From an uncultured beta proteobacterium (lineage in GTDB: Bacteria > Pseudomonadota > Gammaproteobacteria > Burkholderiales > Burkholderiaceae_C): a DNA stretch of 64,000 nucleotides. The translations under genes were made by a program, and so were the position numbers. How positions within the stretch are numbered: the first letter of the stretch is position 1; each line of letters opens with the position of its first letter. This document shows, piece after piece, positions 15,798-26,936 of this stretch. Below the pieces are notes generated by a model. That model ran no database searches and was not told the DNA's origin. It worked only from the letters and a program-made list of their open reading frames with translations. Where the stretch lies: positions 1 to 64,000 of the forward strand of contig CAJAES010000099.1 in the NCBI GenBank assembly GCA_903938815.1, read 5' to 3'.

Positions 15798-18251
15798 ATG
15801 CACACCACCGACACCGTCGAGACCCCGCCAGCCGGCGCCAGCACCCGCGAGCGGGCCGAGTTCAAGGCTCTGGTGCGCCGCGAACTGGCGCAGCGCAGCG
15901 ACGGCCCCACGCCGTCGGCCGCGCTGCAGGCCGTGGCCGTGGCCACCCGCACGGTGCTGGCCGAGCGCTGGGCCGCCACGCAGCAGGCCGACGCGAAGCG
16001 CCACGGCCAGCGCCGGGTGCACTACCTTTCGATGGAGTTCCTGATGGGCCGCGCGCTGGACAATGCGCTCGCGGCACTGGGCCTGCGCGACGAGGTGGTC
16101 GCGGCCGTCGGCCCCGGCGCCCCGGCGCTGCAGGCGATCCTGGACCACGAGCCGGATGCAGCGCTGGGCAACGGCGGCCTGGGCCGCCTGGCCGCGTGCT
16201 TCCTGGACGCCTTCGCCACGCTGGGCCTGCCGTCCTTCGGCTACGGCCTGCGCTACGAGCACGGCATGTTCGCGCAGTCCATCCAGGACGGCCGCCAGCT
16301 GGAGCTGCCCGACCCCTGGCTGGAACACGGCAACCCCTGGGAGCTGGTGCGCCCGGAGCTCGTCTACACGGTGGGCTTCGGCGGCATGGTCTCGCACGCG
16401 GGCGGCACGCGGCGCTGGGACGCGGGCGAAACCGTGCTGGCGCAGGCCTGCGACTTCATCGTGCCCGGGCAAGGCACCACCCGCGTGAGCACGCTGCGCC
16501 AGTGGCGCGCCCGAGCCGCGCGGCCCATCGATTTCGCGGCCTTCTGTCGCGGCGCGCACGAGGCCAGCGGGCAGCACAAGCAGGAGGCCGATGCGCTGAA
16601 CTGGGTGCTCTACCCGGACGACAGCACGCCCGCGGGCCGTCGGCTGCGTCTGCGCCAGGAGTACTTTCTCGTCAGCGCCTCGCTGCAGGACATGCTCGCG
16701 CGCCACCTACGCGAGCAGCCCGACGTCGGCAGCTTCGGCCGCCACAACGCCGTTCACCTGAACGACACGCACCCGGCGCTGGCGCCGGGCGAGCTGATGC
16801 GCCTGCTGATGGACGAGCACGGCCTGGCGTGGGACGCCGCCTGGAACATCACGCGCCAGGCCACGAGCTACACCAACCACACACTGATGCCCGAGGCGCT
16901 GGAGACCTGGCCCGTGCGCATGCTCGAAGAGCTGCTGCCGCGCCACCTGGAGATCCTGTACGAGATCAACCGCCGCTTCCTGGAGGAGGTGCGAAGCCTG
17001 TACCCCGACGACGAGGCCCTGGTGCAGCGCGTCTCGCTGATCGACGAAGGCCACGGCGGCCACGAACGGCGCGCGCGCATGGCCACGCTGGCCATCCTGG
17101 CGTCGCACCGCGTGAACGGCGTCTCGGCGCTGCACTCCGAACTGATGGTGCAGACGATCTTCGCCGACTACGCCCGGCTGTGGCCCGAGCGCTTCGGCAA
17201 CGTCACCAACGGCGTGACGCCGCGCCGCTGGCTGTCGCAGGCCAACCCAGGCCTGGCGGCGCTGCTGGACCGCCACATCGGCGACGGCTGGCGGCGCGAC
17301 CTGACGCAGCTGCAGGCGCTGTCGAAGAAGGCCGGCGGCAAGCGCCTGGGCGCGGAGTTCGCGAAGGTCAAGCACGCCAGCAAGGCGGCGCTGGCCGAGC
17401 GCATCGCGCGCGAGACGGGCATCCGCGTGGACCCCGCGAGCCTGTTCGACGTGCAGATCAAGCGCATCCACGAGTACAAGCGGCAACTGCTGAACCTGCT
17501 GCACGTGGTGGCGCGCTACCAGGCCATCGTCGAGCACCCGCACGCCGACTGGACGCCGCGCACCGTGATCTTCGCGGGCAAGGCGGCCGCGGCCTACGTG
17601 GCGGCCCAGCAGATCATCCAGCTCATCCACGACGTGGCGCGTGTGGTCAACAGCGACCCGCGCGTAGGCGACCGGCTCAAGCTCGTCTTCCTGCCGAACT
17701 ACGGCGTCAGCCTGGCCGAGGCGATCATCCCCGCGGCCGACCTGTCGGAGCAGATCTCCACCGCCGGCACCGAGGCCTCGGGCACCGGCAACATGAAATT
17801 CGCGCTCAACGGCGCCCTGACCATCGGCACCTGGGACGGCGCCAACATCGAGATGGCGCAGGCCATCGGCGAGGAGCGGCTCTTCATCTTCGGCCTGCGC
17901 GCCGAGGCCGTGGCGCAGATGAAGGCCCTGGGCTACGACCCGCGGCTGTACGCCGAGGAGAACCTGCGGCTGCGCCAGGTGCTGGATGCCGTCGGCAACG
18001 GCGCGTTCTCGCCCGCCGAACCCGAGCGCTACCGCGCCCTCGTGCAGTCGCTGCTGCAGCGCGACCCCTACCTGCTGCTGGCCGACTTCGCCGACTACCT
18101 GCGCACGCAGCAGCGCGTGGACGCGCTGTACCGCGACCCGGCGGCCTGGCACGCGACGGCCCTGCACAACATCGCCGGAATGGGCAGCTTCAGCGTGGAC
18201 CGTACCATCGGCGAATACGTGCAACAGGTCTGGGGTGCCGCGCCCCGGTGA
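15798..18251 (+). CDS. glgP: Glycogen/maltodextrin phosphorylase
   Basis: GT35 phosphorylase of 817 residues that releases glucose-1-phosphate from the non-reducing ends of glycogen or maltodextrin, using pyridoxal phosphate. The PLP region [20 protein letters not shown] with its Lys is intact, as are [17 protein letters not shown] and the HLNDTHPAL segment. ATG 15798 follows GAGGAGAGACCCC, a strong ribosome site. First gene of the rightward glucan operon; the stop overlaps a possible GTG start of glgB. Maltodextrin and glycogen phosphorylases are hard to separate by sequence; the glgB-glgX neighbours favour GlgP. Confidence 0.93.
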   Translation: MHTTDTVETPPAGASTRERAEFKALVRRELAQRSDGPTPSAALQAVAVATRTVLAERWAATQQADAKRHGQRRVHYLSMEFLMGRALDNALAALGLRDEVVAAVGPGAPALQAILDHEPDAALGNGGLGRLAACFLDAFATLGLPSFGYGLRYEHGMFAQSIQDGRQLELPDPWLEHGNPWELVRPELVYTVGFGGMVSHAGGTRRWDAGETVLAQACDFIVPGQGTTRVSTLRQWRARAARPIDFAAFCRGAHEASGQHKQEADALNWVLYPDDSTPAGRRLRLRQEYFLVSASLQDMLARHLREQPDVGSFGRHNAVHLNDTHPALAPGELMRLLMDEHGLAWDAAWNITRQATSYTNHTLMPEALETWPVRMLEELLPRHLEILYEINRRFLEEVRSLYPDDEALVQRVSLIDEGHGGHERRARMATLAILASHRVNGVSALHSELMVQTIFADYARLWPERFGNVTNGVTPRRWLSQANPGLAALLDRHIGDGWRRDLTQLQALSKKAGGKRLGAEFAKVKHASKAALAERIARETGIRVDPASLFDVQIKRIHEYKRQLLNLLHVVARYQAIVEHPHADWTPRTVIFAGKAAAAYVAAQQIIQLIHDVARVVNSDPRVGDRLKLVFLPNYGVSLAEAIIPAADLSEQISTAGTEASGTGNMKFALNGALTIGTWDGANIEMAQAIGEERLFIFGLRAEAVAQMKALGYDPRLYAEENLRLRQVLDAVGNGAFSPAEPERYRALVQSLLQRDPYLLLADFADYLRTQQRVDALYRDPAAWHATALHNIAGMGSFSVDRTIGEYVQQVWGAAPR

Positions 18252-18253
18252 CG

Positions 18254-20443
18254 ATGCTCTCAGACCCCGATCTCCAAGCCCTGCTCGAAGCCCGCCACGG
18301 CGACCCGTTCGCCGTGCTCGGCATGCACTCCGACGCCGAGGGTCGGCTCTGGGCGCGCGCCCTGCTGCCGGGTGCTGCCAGCGTGGCGGTGCACGACACG
18401 AAGACGGGCAAGCGCGTGGCGGCCCTGCCCCTGCGCCACGCCGACGGATTCTTCGAGGGCGAGATGCCGCGGCGCCGGGCGCACTTCGACTACCGACTGC
18501 AGGTGGCCTGGGCCGACGGGCGCGAGGGCCGCTACGCCGACCCCTACCGCATCGGCCCGCTGATCGGCGAGCAGGACCTGTACTACCTGGGCGAAGGCAG
18601 CCATCTGCGGCCCTTCGAGGTGCTGGGCGCGCACCCCATGACGCTCGGCGACGGCGTCTACGCGGTCGACGGCGTGCGCTTCTCGGTCTGGGCGCCGAAC
18701 GCCAGCCGCGTGAGCGTGGTGGGCGACTTCAACGCCTGGGACGGCCGCCGCCACCCGATGCGCTCGCGCGGCCCGAGCGGCGTGTGGGAGCTCTTCGTGC
18801 CGCATGCGGCGCGCGGCGACTGCTACCAGTTCGAGATCCGCACGCGCGACGGCGCCGTGTTGCCGCTCAAGAGCGACCCCTACGCGCGCGCCGCCCAGAC
18901 GCGCCCGGCCACCGCCAGCGTGGTGCCGCCGGCACTGCCGCCCCGGCATGCCCTGCCGGCCGGCCGCGCGCAGGCCAACGCCCGGCACGCGCCCGTCAGC
19001 ATCTACGAGGTGCACCTGGGCTCGTGGCGCCGCCACCCCGACGGCCGCTTCCACACCTGGGACGACCTCGCCGGCGCGCTGCCCGCCTATGCGGCCGACC
19101 TCGGCTTCACGCACCTGGAACTGCTGCCCATCACCGAACACCCGTTCGACGGCTCCTGGGGCTACCAGACGCTGGGCCTGTACGCCACGACATCGCGCTT
19201 CGGCGACGCCGAGGGCTTCGCTCGCTTCGTGGCCGCGTGCCGCGCCGCGAACATCGGGCTCATCCTCGACTGGGTGCCGGCGCACTTCCCGAGCGATGCC
19301 TTCGGGCTGGCGCGCTTCGACGGCACGGCGCTGTACGAATACGAAGACCCGCGCGAGGGCTTCCACCACGACTGGAACACGCTGATCTACCACTTCGGCC
19401 GCAACGAGGTGCGCAACTTCCTGGTCGGCAGCGCGCTGTACTGGGTGGAGCGCATGGGCGCCGACGGCCTGCGCGTGGATGCCGTGGCGTCCATGCTCTA
19501 CCGCGACTATTCCCGCAAGGCCGGCGAGTGGGTGCCCAACGTGCACGGTGGGCGCGAGAACCTGGAAGCCATCGCGCTGCTGCGGCGCGTCAACGAGGTG
19601 CTGGGCAGCGAATGCCCGGGGTCGGTGACGCTGGCGGAGGAATCGACGGCATTCCCCGGCGTCTCGGCGCCCACCTTCGCGGGCGGCCTCGGCTTCCACT
19701 ACAAGTGGAACATGGGCTGGATGCACGACACGCTGCAGTACATGGCCGAGGACCCAGTGAACCGCGCCTGGCACCACGACAAGATGACCTTCGGCATGGT
19801 CTACGCGTTCAGCGAGAACTTCGTGCTGCCGCTCTCGCACGACGAGGTGGTGCACGGCAAGGGCACGATCCTCGGCCGCATGCCGGGCGATGACTGGCAG
19901 CGCTTCGCCAACCTGCGCGCCTACTACGGATTCATGTGGGGCCACCCGGGCAAGAAGCTGCTCTTCATGGGGCAGGAGTGGGGTCAGGCGCAGGAGTGGA
20001 ACCACGACACCGAACTGCCCTGGGGCGACCTGCAGGACGCGCGCCACGCGGGCGTGCAGGCGCTGATGCGCGACCTGAACCGCCTGTACCGCGACATCCC
20101 CGCGCTGCACCGGCTGGACTGCGAGAGCGCGGGCTTCGAGTGGGTGCTGTCGGACGATCGCGCGCAGTCGGCCTTCGCCTGGCTGCGCAAGGACGAGTCG
20201 GGCCGCCCGCTGCTGGTGGTGAGCAACATGACGCCCGTGCCGCGCACCGCGTGGCGGCTGGGCGTGCCCGAGGGCGCCACCCGCTGGCGCGAGGTCCTCA
20301 ACACCGATTCCGCCCACTACGGCGGCAGCAACCTCGGCAACGCGGGCGAGGTGGCCGTGGAACCGGTGGCCGCACACGGACGCGCGCAGTCGCTGGCGCT
20401 GGTGCTGCCCCCGCTGGCCACGATCTATCTGGTGCCCGCATGA
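18254..20443 (+). CDS. glgB: 1,4-alpha-glucan branching enzyme
   Basis: Cytoplasmic branching enzyme, 729 residues, making alpha-1,6 branches in glycogen. It has two N-terminal CBM48-type beta domains (about residues 1-110, and 120-220 with [18 protein letters not shown]), then a GH13 barrel with [20 protein letters not shown] (nucleophile Asp), [10 protein letters not shown] (acid Glu) and LSHDEVVHG, and a C-terminal all-beta domain. ATG 18254 is used; GTG 18248 overlaps the glgP stop as GTGA and could be the real, coupled start, adding two residues. The stop overlaps the next small ORF by ATGA. Confidence 0.94.
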   Translation: MLSDPDLQALLEARHGDPFAVLGMHSDAEGRLWARALLPGAASVAVHDTKTGKRVAALPLRHADGFFEGEMPRRRAHFDYRLQVAWADGREGRYADPYRIGPLIGEQDLYYLGEGSHLRPFEVLGAHPMTLGDGVYAVDGVRFSVWAPNASRVSVVGDFNAWDGRRHPMRSRGPSGVWELFVPHAARGDCYQFEIRTRDGAVLPLKSDPYARAAQTRPATASVVPPALPPRHALPAGRAQANARHAPVSIYEVHLGSWRRHPDGRFHTWDDLAGALPAYAADLGFTHLELLPITEHPFDGSWGYQTLGLYATTSRFGDAEGFARFVAACRAANIGLILDWVPAHFPSDAFGLARFDGTALYEYEDPREGFHHDWNTLIYHFGRNEVRNFLVGSALYWVERMGADGLRVDAVASMLYRDYSRKAGEWVPNVHGGRENLEAIALLRRVNEVLGSECPGSVTLAEESTAFPGVSAPTFAGGLGFHYKWNMGWMHDTLQYMAEDPVNRAWHHDKMTFGMVYAFSENFVLPLSHDEVVHGKGTILGRMPGDDWQRFANLRAYYGFMWGHPGKKLLFMGQEWGQAQEWNHDTELPWGDLQDARHAGVQALMRDLNRLYRDIPALHRLDCESAGFEWVLSDDRAQSAFAWLRKDESGRPLLVVSNMTPVPRTAWRLGVPEGATRWREVLNTDSAHYGGSNLGNAGEVAVEPVAAHGRAQSLALVLPPLATIYLVPA

Positions 20444-20568
20444 GCGCGCCGGGCCGTTCCCAAGCGCTCATACCGGAGTGCGCAGCACGAAGGTTTGGTC
20501 CAGTTCACGCGCCGGGCCGCTCCCAAGCGCTCATACCGCAGTGCCCAGCACGAAGGGTCGTCCAGTGA
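20440..20568 (+). CDS. 42-residue repeat-encoded small ORF coupled between glgB and glgX
   Basis: An ATG overlaps the glgB stop (ATGA, 20440-20443) and the TGA overlaps the GTG of glgX (GTGA, 20565-20568), giving an uninterrupted chain of coupled starts and stops. The 42 residues are two copies of a unit, [16 protein letters not shown] and [16 protein letters not shown]. The DNA is the same repeat family as at 1-150. It is unknown whether the peptide is made or stable; its role may be only to carry ribosomes from glgB to glgX. No domain is recognised. Confidence 0.4.
   Translation: MSAPGRSQALIPECAARRFGPVHAPGRSQALIPQCPARRVVQ
20445..20568 (+). repeat. 63-bp direct repeat, two copies, same family as 1-150
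   Basis: Copies start at 20445 and 20508. Both contain CGCGCCGGGCCG, CCCAAGCGCTCATACCG and AGCACGAAGG. Compared with the 60-bp unit at the left edge, the central part differs by a 3-bp change of length, so the frame is kept in both forms. Confidence 0.85.
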
Positions 20569-22658
20569 ACCTGCCTGAACTGCTGGAAGAGGGCCGGCAC
20601 GAGCCCTTCGGCGCGCTGGTGCGCGACGGCGGCGTGAACTTCGCCGTCTTCTCTGACCACGCCACCCGCATCGAGGTCTGCCTGTTCGACACATCAGGCT
20701 CGCGCGAGCTGCGCCGCTACGCGCTGCACGGCCCGCACGACGGCGTCTTCCACGGCTTCCTGCCGGGCGTGGGCGCCGGCCTGGTGTACGGCCTGCGCGC
20801 GCACGGCCCCTACACGCCCGAGCAGGGCCACCGCTTCAACCCCAACAAGCTGCTGCTCGACCCGTGGGCGCGCGAGATCGTCGGGCACCACCGCTGGCGG
20901 CCGGAGCACCATGGCTACGAAGTCGGCCACCCGAGCGGCGCGCGCTCCTTCGATGCACGCGACAGCGCCCCCGTCGCCCTGAAGGCGCGCGTGCCGGCGC
21001 CGGTGGGCGTGTCCGCCGGCTGGCACAACGCGCCGCGCCGGCCCACGTCGGAGCTGGTGCTGCTGGAGTTGCACGTCAAGGGCTTCACGAAGCTGCACCC
21101 GGACATCCCCGAGGCGCTGCGCGGCACCTACGCGGGCCTGGCGCACCCGGCGGCCATCGCGCACTTCAAGGCGCTGGGCGTGACCACGCTGTCGCTGCTG
21201 CCCGTGTTCTACGCCCTCGACGAGCCCGCGCTGGTGGAGCGCGGCCAGGTCAACTACTGGGGCTACAACACCCTCGGCTTCTTCTGCCCGAACCCGCGCT
21301 ACGCCGCCTGCGGCGACGACCCCACCGCCGTGGCGCAGGAGTTCCGCGAGATGGTGGCCGCGCTGCACGAGAACGGGCTGGAGGTGGTGCTCGACGTGGT
21401 CTACAACCACACGCCCGAAGGCGGCGAGACCGGCGCCACGCTCAGCTTCCGCGGGCTCGACCACGCCAGCTGGTACCGCCTGGTGCACGACGACCGCAGT
21501 CGTTGCGAGAACCTCACGGGCTGCGGCAACACCGTCAACGTGGCGCACCCGCGCGTGACGCAGTTCGTGCTCGACTCCATGCGCTACTGGGTCGAGCAGA
21601 TGGGCGTGGACGGCTTCCGCTTCGACCTCGCGCCAGTGCTGGGCCGCACGCACCACGGCTTCGACCCTCAAGCGGCCTTCTTCACCGCGCTGCGCCAGGA
21701 CCCGGTTCTGGCCCGCGCGCACCTCATCGCCGAACCCTGGGACGCCGCCTACGACGGCTACCAGGTCGGGCGCTTCCCCGGCCGCTTCCTGGAGTGGAAC
21801 GACAAGTTCCGCGACAGCGCGCGCCGCTACTGGCTGCATCGGGGCGTGCGGCGCGGCGAGTTCGCGCGCCGCTTCACCGCGTCGAACGACCTGTTCCACC
21901 ACGGCCAGCGCCGGCCCAGCGCGTCGATCAACTTCATCTCGGTGCACGACGGCTTCACGCTCGCCGACCTGACCAGCTACGACACCAAGCACAACCTCGC
22001 CAACGGCGAGAACAACCGCGACGGCCGCGACGGCGAGCCCTGCGCCAGCTTCGGCGGCGAGGGGCCCACCGAGGACGCCGCCATCCGCCGCCGGCGCGAC
22101 CGCGCCCGACGCGCGTTGCTGGCCACGCTGGTCTTCGCGCAGGGCACGCCCATGCTGTGCGCCGGCGACGAGATCGCCAACAGCCAGCAGGGCAACAACA
22201 ACGCCTACAACCAGGACAACGCCACGGCCTGGCTGGACTGGGCCCACGCCGACGCCGACCTGCGCGCGTTCACGGCGCGCTGCGTGGCGCTGCGCCGCGC
22301 GGAACCCGCGCTGCGGCATGACCGCTGGTACGCCGCCGGCCCCTGCGGCGCCGAGGATTGCGCCATCGTGTGGCTGTCGCCCGCCGGGCGGCCCATGCAC
22401 GACGGCGACTGGCACGACCCGGCCGAACACGCCTTCGCGTGCCAGATCAGCCCCGGCGCTGGCGGCCCACGCCTGCTGCTGCTGTTCAACCCCGAAGAAA
22501 GCACCCTGCACTTCGGCCTGCCCGCCTACCGGTGGGAAGTTGCGCTGGACAGCAGCGGCGAGTTGCCCGCCGGCCCGGTGCGCCCGAACCTCCCGCTGAG
22601 CGTGCCTTCGGGCTCGCTCGTCGTGCTGCGCGAAACCCTCTCACCCATACCCACATGA
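20565..22658 (+). CDS. glgX: Glycogen debranching enzyme
   Basis: GH13 debranching enzyme, 697 residues, hydrolysing alpha-1,6 branches of limit dextrins left by GlgP. CBM48-like N-terminal domain (FGALVRDGGVNFAVFSDHA), then LDVVYNHTPEGG, GVDGFRFDLAPVLG (nucleophile Asp), HLIAEPWDA (acid Glu) and FISVHDGFTLADL. GTG 20565 was chosen because family similarity begins with [18 protein letters not shown] and AAGG lies upstream; a longer frame from 20478 would translate the repeat. The stop overlaps malQ by ATGA. Confidence 0.93.
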   Translation: MNLPELLEEGRHEPFGALVRDGGVNFAVFSDHATRIEVCLFDTSGSRELRRYALHGPHDGVFHGFLPGVGAGLVYGLRAHGPYTPEQGHRFNPNKLLLDPWAREIVGHHRWRPEHHGYEVGHPSGARSFDARDSAPVALKARVPAPVGVSAGWHNAPRRPTSELVLLELHVKGFTKLHPDIPEALRGTYAGLAHPAAIAHFKALGVTTLSLLPVFYALDEPALVERGQVNYWGYNTLGFFCPNPRYAACGDDPTAVAQEFREMVAALHENGLEVVLDVVYNHTPEGGETGATLSFRGLDHASWYRLVHDDRSRCENLTGCGNTVNVAHPRVTQFVLDSMRYWVEQMGVDGFRFDLAPVLGRTHHGFDPQAAFFTALRQDPVLARAHLIAEPWDAAYDGYQVGRFPGRFLEWNDKFRDSARRYWLHRGVRRGEFARRFTASNDLFHHGQRRPSASINFISVHDGFTLADLTSYDTKHNLANGENNRDGRDGEPCASFGGEGPTEDAAIRRRRDRARRALLATLVFAQGTPMLCAGDEIANSQQGNNNAYNQDNATAWLDWAHADADLRAFTARCVALRRAEPALRHDRWYAAGPCGAEDCAIVWLSPAGRPMHDGDWHDPAEHAFACQISPGAGGPRLLLLFNPEESTLHFGLPAYRWEVALDSSGELPAGPVRPNLPLSVPSGSLVVLRETLSPIPT

Positions 22659-24199
22659 ACCTGAACCAACGCGCCGCCGGCGTGCTGCTGCACCTCACCT
22701 CGCTGCCCGGCCCGCACGGCATCGGCGATTTCGGCCCCGGCGCCTACCATTTCGCCGACTGGCTGCAGGCCGCCGGGCAGCGGCTGTGGCAGTGGCTGCC
22801 CACCACGCCCATCGGCCCGGGCGATTCGCCCTACCAGAGCGTGTCCGCGTTCGCGGGCAGCCCGCTGATGGTGGCGCTGGAGCCGCTGGTTGAACGCGGC
22901 TGGCTCGACACACCTGCCTTGCCCGAAACGGCCTTCGACGCGCGGCGCGTGGACTTCAGCCGTGCCGTGCCCTGGCGCATGGCGCAACTGCGCGCCGCCT
23001 GGGCCGGCTTCAATGCGCGCGCCACCGCTGCCGACCGGGCCGCACTGGGCGGCTATGTCGCCGCCGAGGCGCACTGGCTCGAGGACTACGCGCTCTTCAT
23101 GGCCCTGGAGACTGCCCACGACGGCCAGCCCTGGTGGCAATGGCCGGCGCCGCTGGCATCGCGCAAGGCCGCGGCCATGAAGCAGGCACGTACCGCGCAC
23201 GCCGCGGAGATCGGCTTCTGGGAATGGGTTCAGTGGTGTTTCGACACCCAGTGCGCGGCGCTCAAGGCCTACTGCAATGCGCGCGACATCCACATCATGG
23301 GCGACCTGCCCATCTTCGTGGCCCACCACAGCGCCGACTGCTGGGCCCGGCCCGACCTGTACCTGCTCGACAAGCACTTCCAGCCCAGCGTGGTGGCGGG
23401 CGTGCCGCCCGACGACCTGGGCCCGGAAGGCCAGCGCTGGGGCAACCCGCTGTACCGCTGGGACCGCATGAAGAAGGAAGGCTACGCCTGGTGGACGGCC
23501 CGTGTGCAACGCGCGCTGCATCAGGCCGATGTCTTTCGCATCGACCATTTTCGCGGCTTCGCGGGCTACTGGGAAATCCCGGTGACGAGCCCCACTGCAC
23601 AGGAAGGCCGCTGGCTCAAGGGCCCGGGGCAGGCGCTGTTCGACGCCATCGCAACCGCGCTCGGCCCGCTGCCCATCGTCGCCGAGGACCTGGGCTTCAT
23701 CACGCCCGACGTGCACGCGCTGCGCGAGGGCTGCGGTTTCCCCGGCATGAAGATCCTGCAGTTCGCGTTCGGCGGCGGCGGCGACCACGAATTCCTGCCG
23801 CACATGTACGAACGCGCCACGGTGGTCTACACCGGTACGCACGACAACGACACCACGCGCGGCTGGTGGGATAACGCCCGGGACCAGGAGCGCCGTTTCG
23901 CCGGCACCTACCTGGCCTGCGGCGGGCACGACGTGCACTGGGCCATGATCCGCGCCGCGCTCAATTCAGTGTCCAACCTGGCCGTGATGCCGCTGCAGGA
24001 CGTCCTGGGCCTCGGCAGCGAGCACCGCATGAACACGCCCGGCACGCTGGGCGGCGACAACTGGACCTGGCGCTTCGACTGGCCCATGGTCGGCCCCGAG
24101 CCTGGCCGCGTGCTGGGCCTGCTGACGGCTGCCAGCGGGCGCGGACCCTTCACGCCCATCGGCGTGGCGCCGCCGAAGGGCGAACTGCCCAGTTACTGA
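22655..24199 (+). CDS. malQ: 4-alpha-glucanotransferase (amylomaltase)
   Basis: GH77 enzyme of 514 residues that transfers maltodextrin segments between chains, releasing glucose and building longer substrates for GlgP. Family motifs: GDLPIFVAHHSADCW, FRIDHFRGFAGYWEIP (nucleophile Asp), IVAEDLGFITPDV (acid Glu) and YTGTHDNDTTRGWW. Length is typical of the short bacterial amylomaltase type. Last gene of glgP-glgB-glgX-malQ; the start overlaps the glgX stop (ATGA). It links the imported maltodextrin pool from MalEFGK to glycogen metabolism. Confidence 0.95.
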   Translation: MNLNQRAAGVLLHLTSLPGPHGIGDFGPGAYHFADWLQAAGQRLWQWLPTTPIGPGDSPYQSVSAFAGSPLMVALEPLVERGWLDTPALPETAFDARRVDFSRAVPWRMAQLRAAWAGFNARATAADRAALGGYVAAEAHWLEDYALFMALETAHDGQPWWQWPAPLASRKAAAMKQARTAHAAEIGFWEWVQWCFDTQCAALKAYCNARDIHIMGDLPIFVAHHSADCWARPDLYLLDKHFQPSVVAGVPPDDLGPEGQRWGNPLYRWDRMKKEGYAWWTARVQRALHQADVFRIDHFRGFAGYWEIPVTSPTAQEGRWLKGPGQALFDAIATALGPLPIVAEDLGFITPDVHALREGCGFPGMKILQFAFGGGGDHEFLPHMYERATVVYTGTHDNDTTRGWWDNARDQERRFAGTYLACGGHDVHWAMIRAALNSVSNLAVMPLQDVLGLGSEHRMNTPGTLGGDNWTWRFDWPMVGPEPGRVLGLLTAASGRGPFTPIGVAPPKGELPSY

Positions 24200-24200
24200 G

Positions 24201-24315
24201 GCCCCCAAGGTCCGGGCGCTGCCCGTCCCGGCCCCCCAAGGGGGCACAGGAAAACTTGGGGCGGCCCGGCGTTTTCTTAGAGCGCCCCCAAGGTCCGGGC
24301 GCTGCCCGTCCCGGC
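24201..24315. repeat. 32-bp direct repeat and inverted repeat-family core behind malQ
   Basis: A 32-bp sequence beginning GCCCCCAAGGTCCGGGCG occurs at 24201-24232 and again at 24284-24315 (83 bp apart), perfectly conserved. Between the copies, CCCCAAG (24234-24240) and CTTGGGG (24255-24261) form an inverted repeat, and CTTGGGGCGGCCCGGCG (24255-24271) is the exact reverse complement of the core at 51-67 and 111-127. Each copy has CGGGC-GCT-GCCCG, a hairpin. The region separates convergent malQ and the methyltransferase gene and may act as a two-way terminator. Confidence 0.75.
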
Positions 24316-24334
24316 GTTTCTTGAGGCCGTGCGG

Positions 24335-25387
<1,053 letters not shown>

Positions 25388-25393
25388 GCGGGC

Positions 25394-25399
25394 ATCTTA
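25394..25399 (-). promoter_or_regulatory. Candidate -10 hexamer TAAGAT for a leaderless start
   Basis: On the minus strand TAAGAT is 6 nt before ATG 25387. It is the same hexamer as before the next upstream gene (26942-26937). Confidence 0.4.
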
Positions 25400-25419
25400 C
25401 CGGCCGGTCGCGCGGCCGG
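25400..25419 (-). terminator. GC hairpin between two same-strand genes
   Basis: CCGGCC-N8-GGCCGG can form a 6-bp stem just upstream of the homocysteine methyltransferase promoter. There is no T-run, so termination is only a possibility. Confidence 0.25.
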
Positions 25420-25431
25420 CAGGGCGCCTGC

Positions 25432-26931
25432 TCAAGGCGCGGGCCGGGTGTCCTGGAACAGCGAGGAGCTGAACTCGGGCCGGTGCGAGAACTCGTCGTC
25501 CATCGCCCAGAGGCCCAGCGCGGCCGCCGACATGGGCTTGGCGAAGAGGAAGCCCTGCAGTTCGTCGCAACCCATGCGCACCAGCAGGTCCCGCTGCTGC
25601 TCGGTCTCCACGCCCTCGGCCACCACGCGCAGGTCCAGCGCATGGGCCAGCTTGATCACGGCCTGGGCGATGGCGCGCGCATCGGCGCTGGTGGCCAGGT
25701 CGTTCACCAGCGACATGTCCATCTTCAGCTCCGACGCGGGCAACTGCCGCAGGTAGGCCAGGCTGGTCTGCCCGGCGCCGAAGTCGTCGATGGCGACATG
25801 CAGCCCCGCACGGCGCATGGCCTCGAAGGTGCGCTGCGTGGTGCGGGTGTTCTCGAGCGCCAGCGACTCGGTGATCTCGACGGTGAAGCGTTCGGGCCGC
25901 AGCCGGTTGCTGGCCAGCGCCGACTCGATGCGCTGAACGAGGTCGTCCTGGCGCATCTGGTAGGCCGACAGGTTGATGGCCACCCGCATGCGGAAGCCCG
26001 CGGCGCGCCAGGTGCCGGCCTGGCGGCAGGCCTCCTCGATGACCCAGTTGCCGATGTCGCCGATCAGCCCGTTGCGCTCGGCCAGCGGAATGAACACGTT
26101 CGGGCTGATGACGCCCTTCTGGGGATGATGCCAGCGCAGCAGTGCCTCGGCCGCCGTGACCTGCAGCGTGCGGGCGTCGACCTTCGGCTGGTAGAACAGC
26201 TCGAACTGGCGGGACTGAGCCGCGACGCGCAGGTCGGCCAGCAGCGCCGCCTGGGCGCGCTGGTCGACCGCCATCTGCGGATTGAAGCTCGCCCAGGCGC
26301 CGCCGCCGGTCTGCTTGACCGTGCGCATGGCGGCATGGGCCTTGGAGACGAGCCCGGCGCGCGCGCCGTGGGCCGGGTAGGCGGCGATGCCGATCGACGC
26401 GGACAGCCGGAATTCCCGCCCCTGGCGCGCCACCAGCGGCCGGGACAGGGCCTCGAGGATGTGCTGGGCCTGTGCCTGCGCCACGGTTTCGCCGACGGTC
26501 AGGAGAACCAGGAACTCGTCCCCCGCGACGCGCGTGGCGGACCGCTTTGCCGGCGTGGCGGCATGCAGCCTGACCGCCACCTCGTGCAGCACCTCGTCGC
26601 CGGCTTCGTGACCCAGCGCGTCGTTGACATCGGAGAAGTCATCGACATCGATGAACAGCAGGCACACCGCCGAACGCTGCGCATCGCAGCGCGCCACCGC
26701 CTTGTCGAGCGCGCGCTCGAAGTCCTGGCGGGAGATCAGACCCGTGGCGACATCGCCAGCCGGAAAGGCCGACGGCACGGCATCTGCCTGGCCTTTCAGG
26801 GCGGCAGCCGATTGCGCGCTCGCGCGCCGCCATAACGCGACGGCGGCCAACGCGAGAACGAGGCACACCCCGAGAAGCCCCAGGGCTGCCCACAGCGCGC
26901 CGTCAGGCGACAGGCCAAGAATCGTGCTCAT
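25432..26931 (-). CDS. GGDEF/EAL cyclic-di-GMP protein with altered GGDEF
   Basis: 499-residue membrane-anchored signalling protein: one N-terminal helix (ALWAALGLLGVCLVLALAAVALW), a GGDEF domain and an EAL domain. The GGDEF signature reads AGDEF (about residues 135-139), so diguanylate cyclase activity is doubtful. The EAL domain keeps EALLRW (about 262), NLSAYQM, EITESLAL, IDDFGAGQTSLAYL, ELKMDMSLV and VAEGVET, i.e. the metal-binding and catalytic set, so it is probably a c-di-GMP phosphodiesterase, perhaps controlled by GTP binding to the altered domain. TAAGAT lies 5 nt before the ATG; no Shine-Dalgarno is seen. Confidence 0.9.
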   Translation of the reverse strand: MSTILGLSPDGALWAALGLLGVCLVLALAAVALWRRASAQSAAALKGQADAVPSAFPAGDVATGLISRQDFERALDKAVARCDAQRSAVCLLFIDVDDFSDVNDALGHEAGDEVLHEVAVRLHAATPAKRSATRVAGDEFLVLLTVGETVAQAQAQHILEALSRPLVARQGREFRLSASIGIAAYPAHGARAGLVSKAHAAMRTVKQTGGGAWASFNPQMAVDQRAQAALLADLRVAAQSRQFELFYQPKVDARTLQVTAAEALLRWHHPQKGVISPNVFIPLAERNGLIGDIGNWVIEEACRQAGTWRAAGFRMRVAINLSAYQMRQDDLVQRIESALASNRLRPERFTVEITESLALENTRTTQRTFEAMRRAGLHVAIDDFGAGQTSLAYLRQLPASELKMDMSLVNDLATSADARAIAQAVIKLAHALDLRVVAEGVETEQQRDLLVRMGCDELQGFLFAKPMSAAALGLWAMDDEFSHRPEFSSSLFQDTRPAP

Positions 26932-26936
26932 GGCCC

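Noticed and set aside
25388-25431. SAH or cobalamin riboswitch before the homocysteine methyltransferase gene
   Set aside because: The spacer is only 44 bp and filled by a simple GC hairpin and a -10 hexamer; no aptamer could fit.
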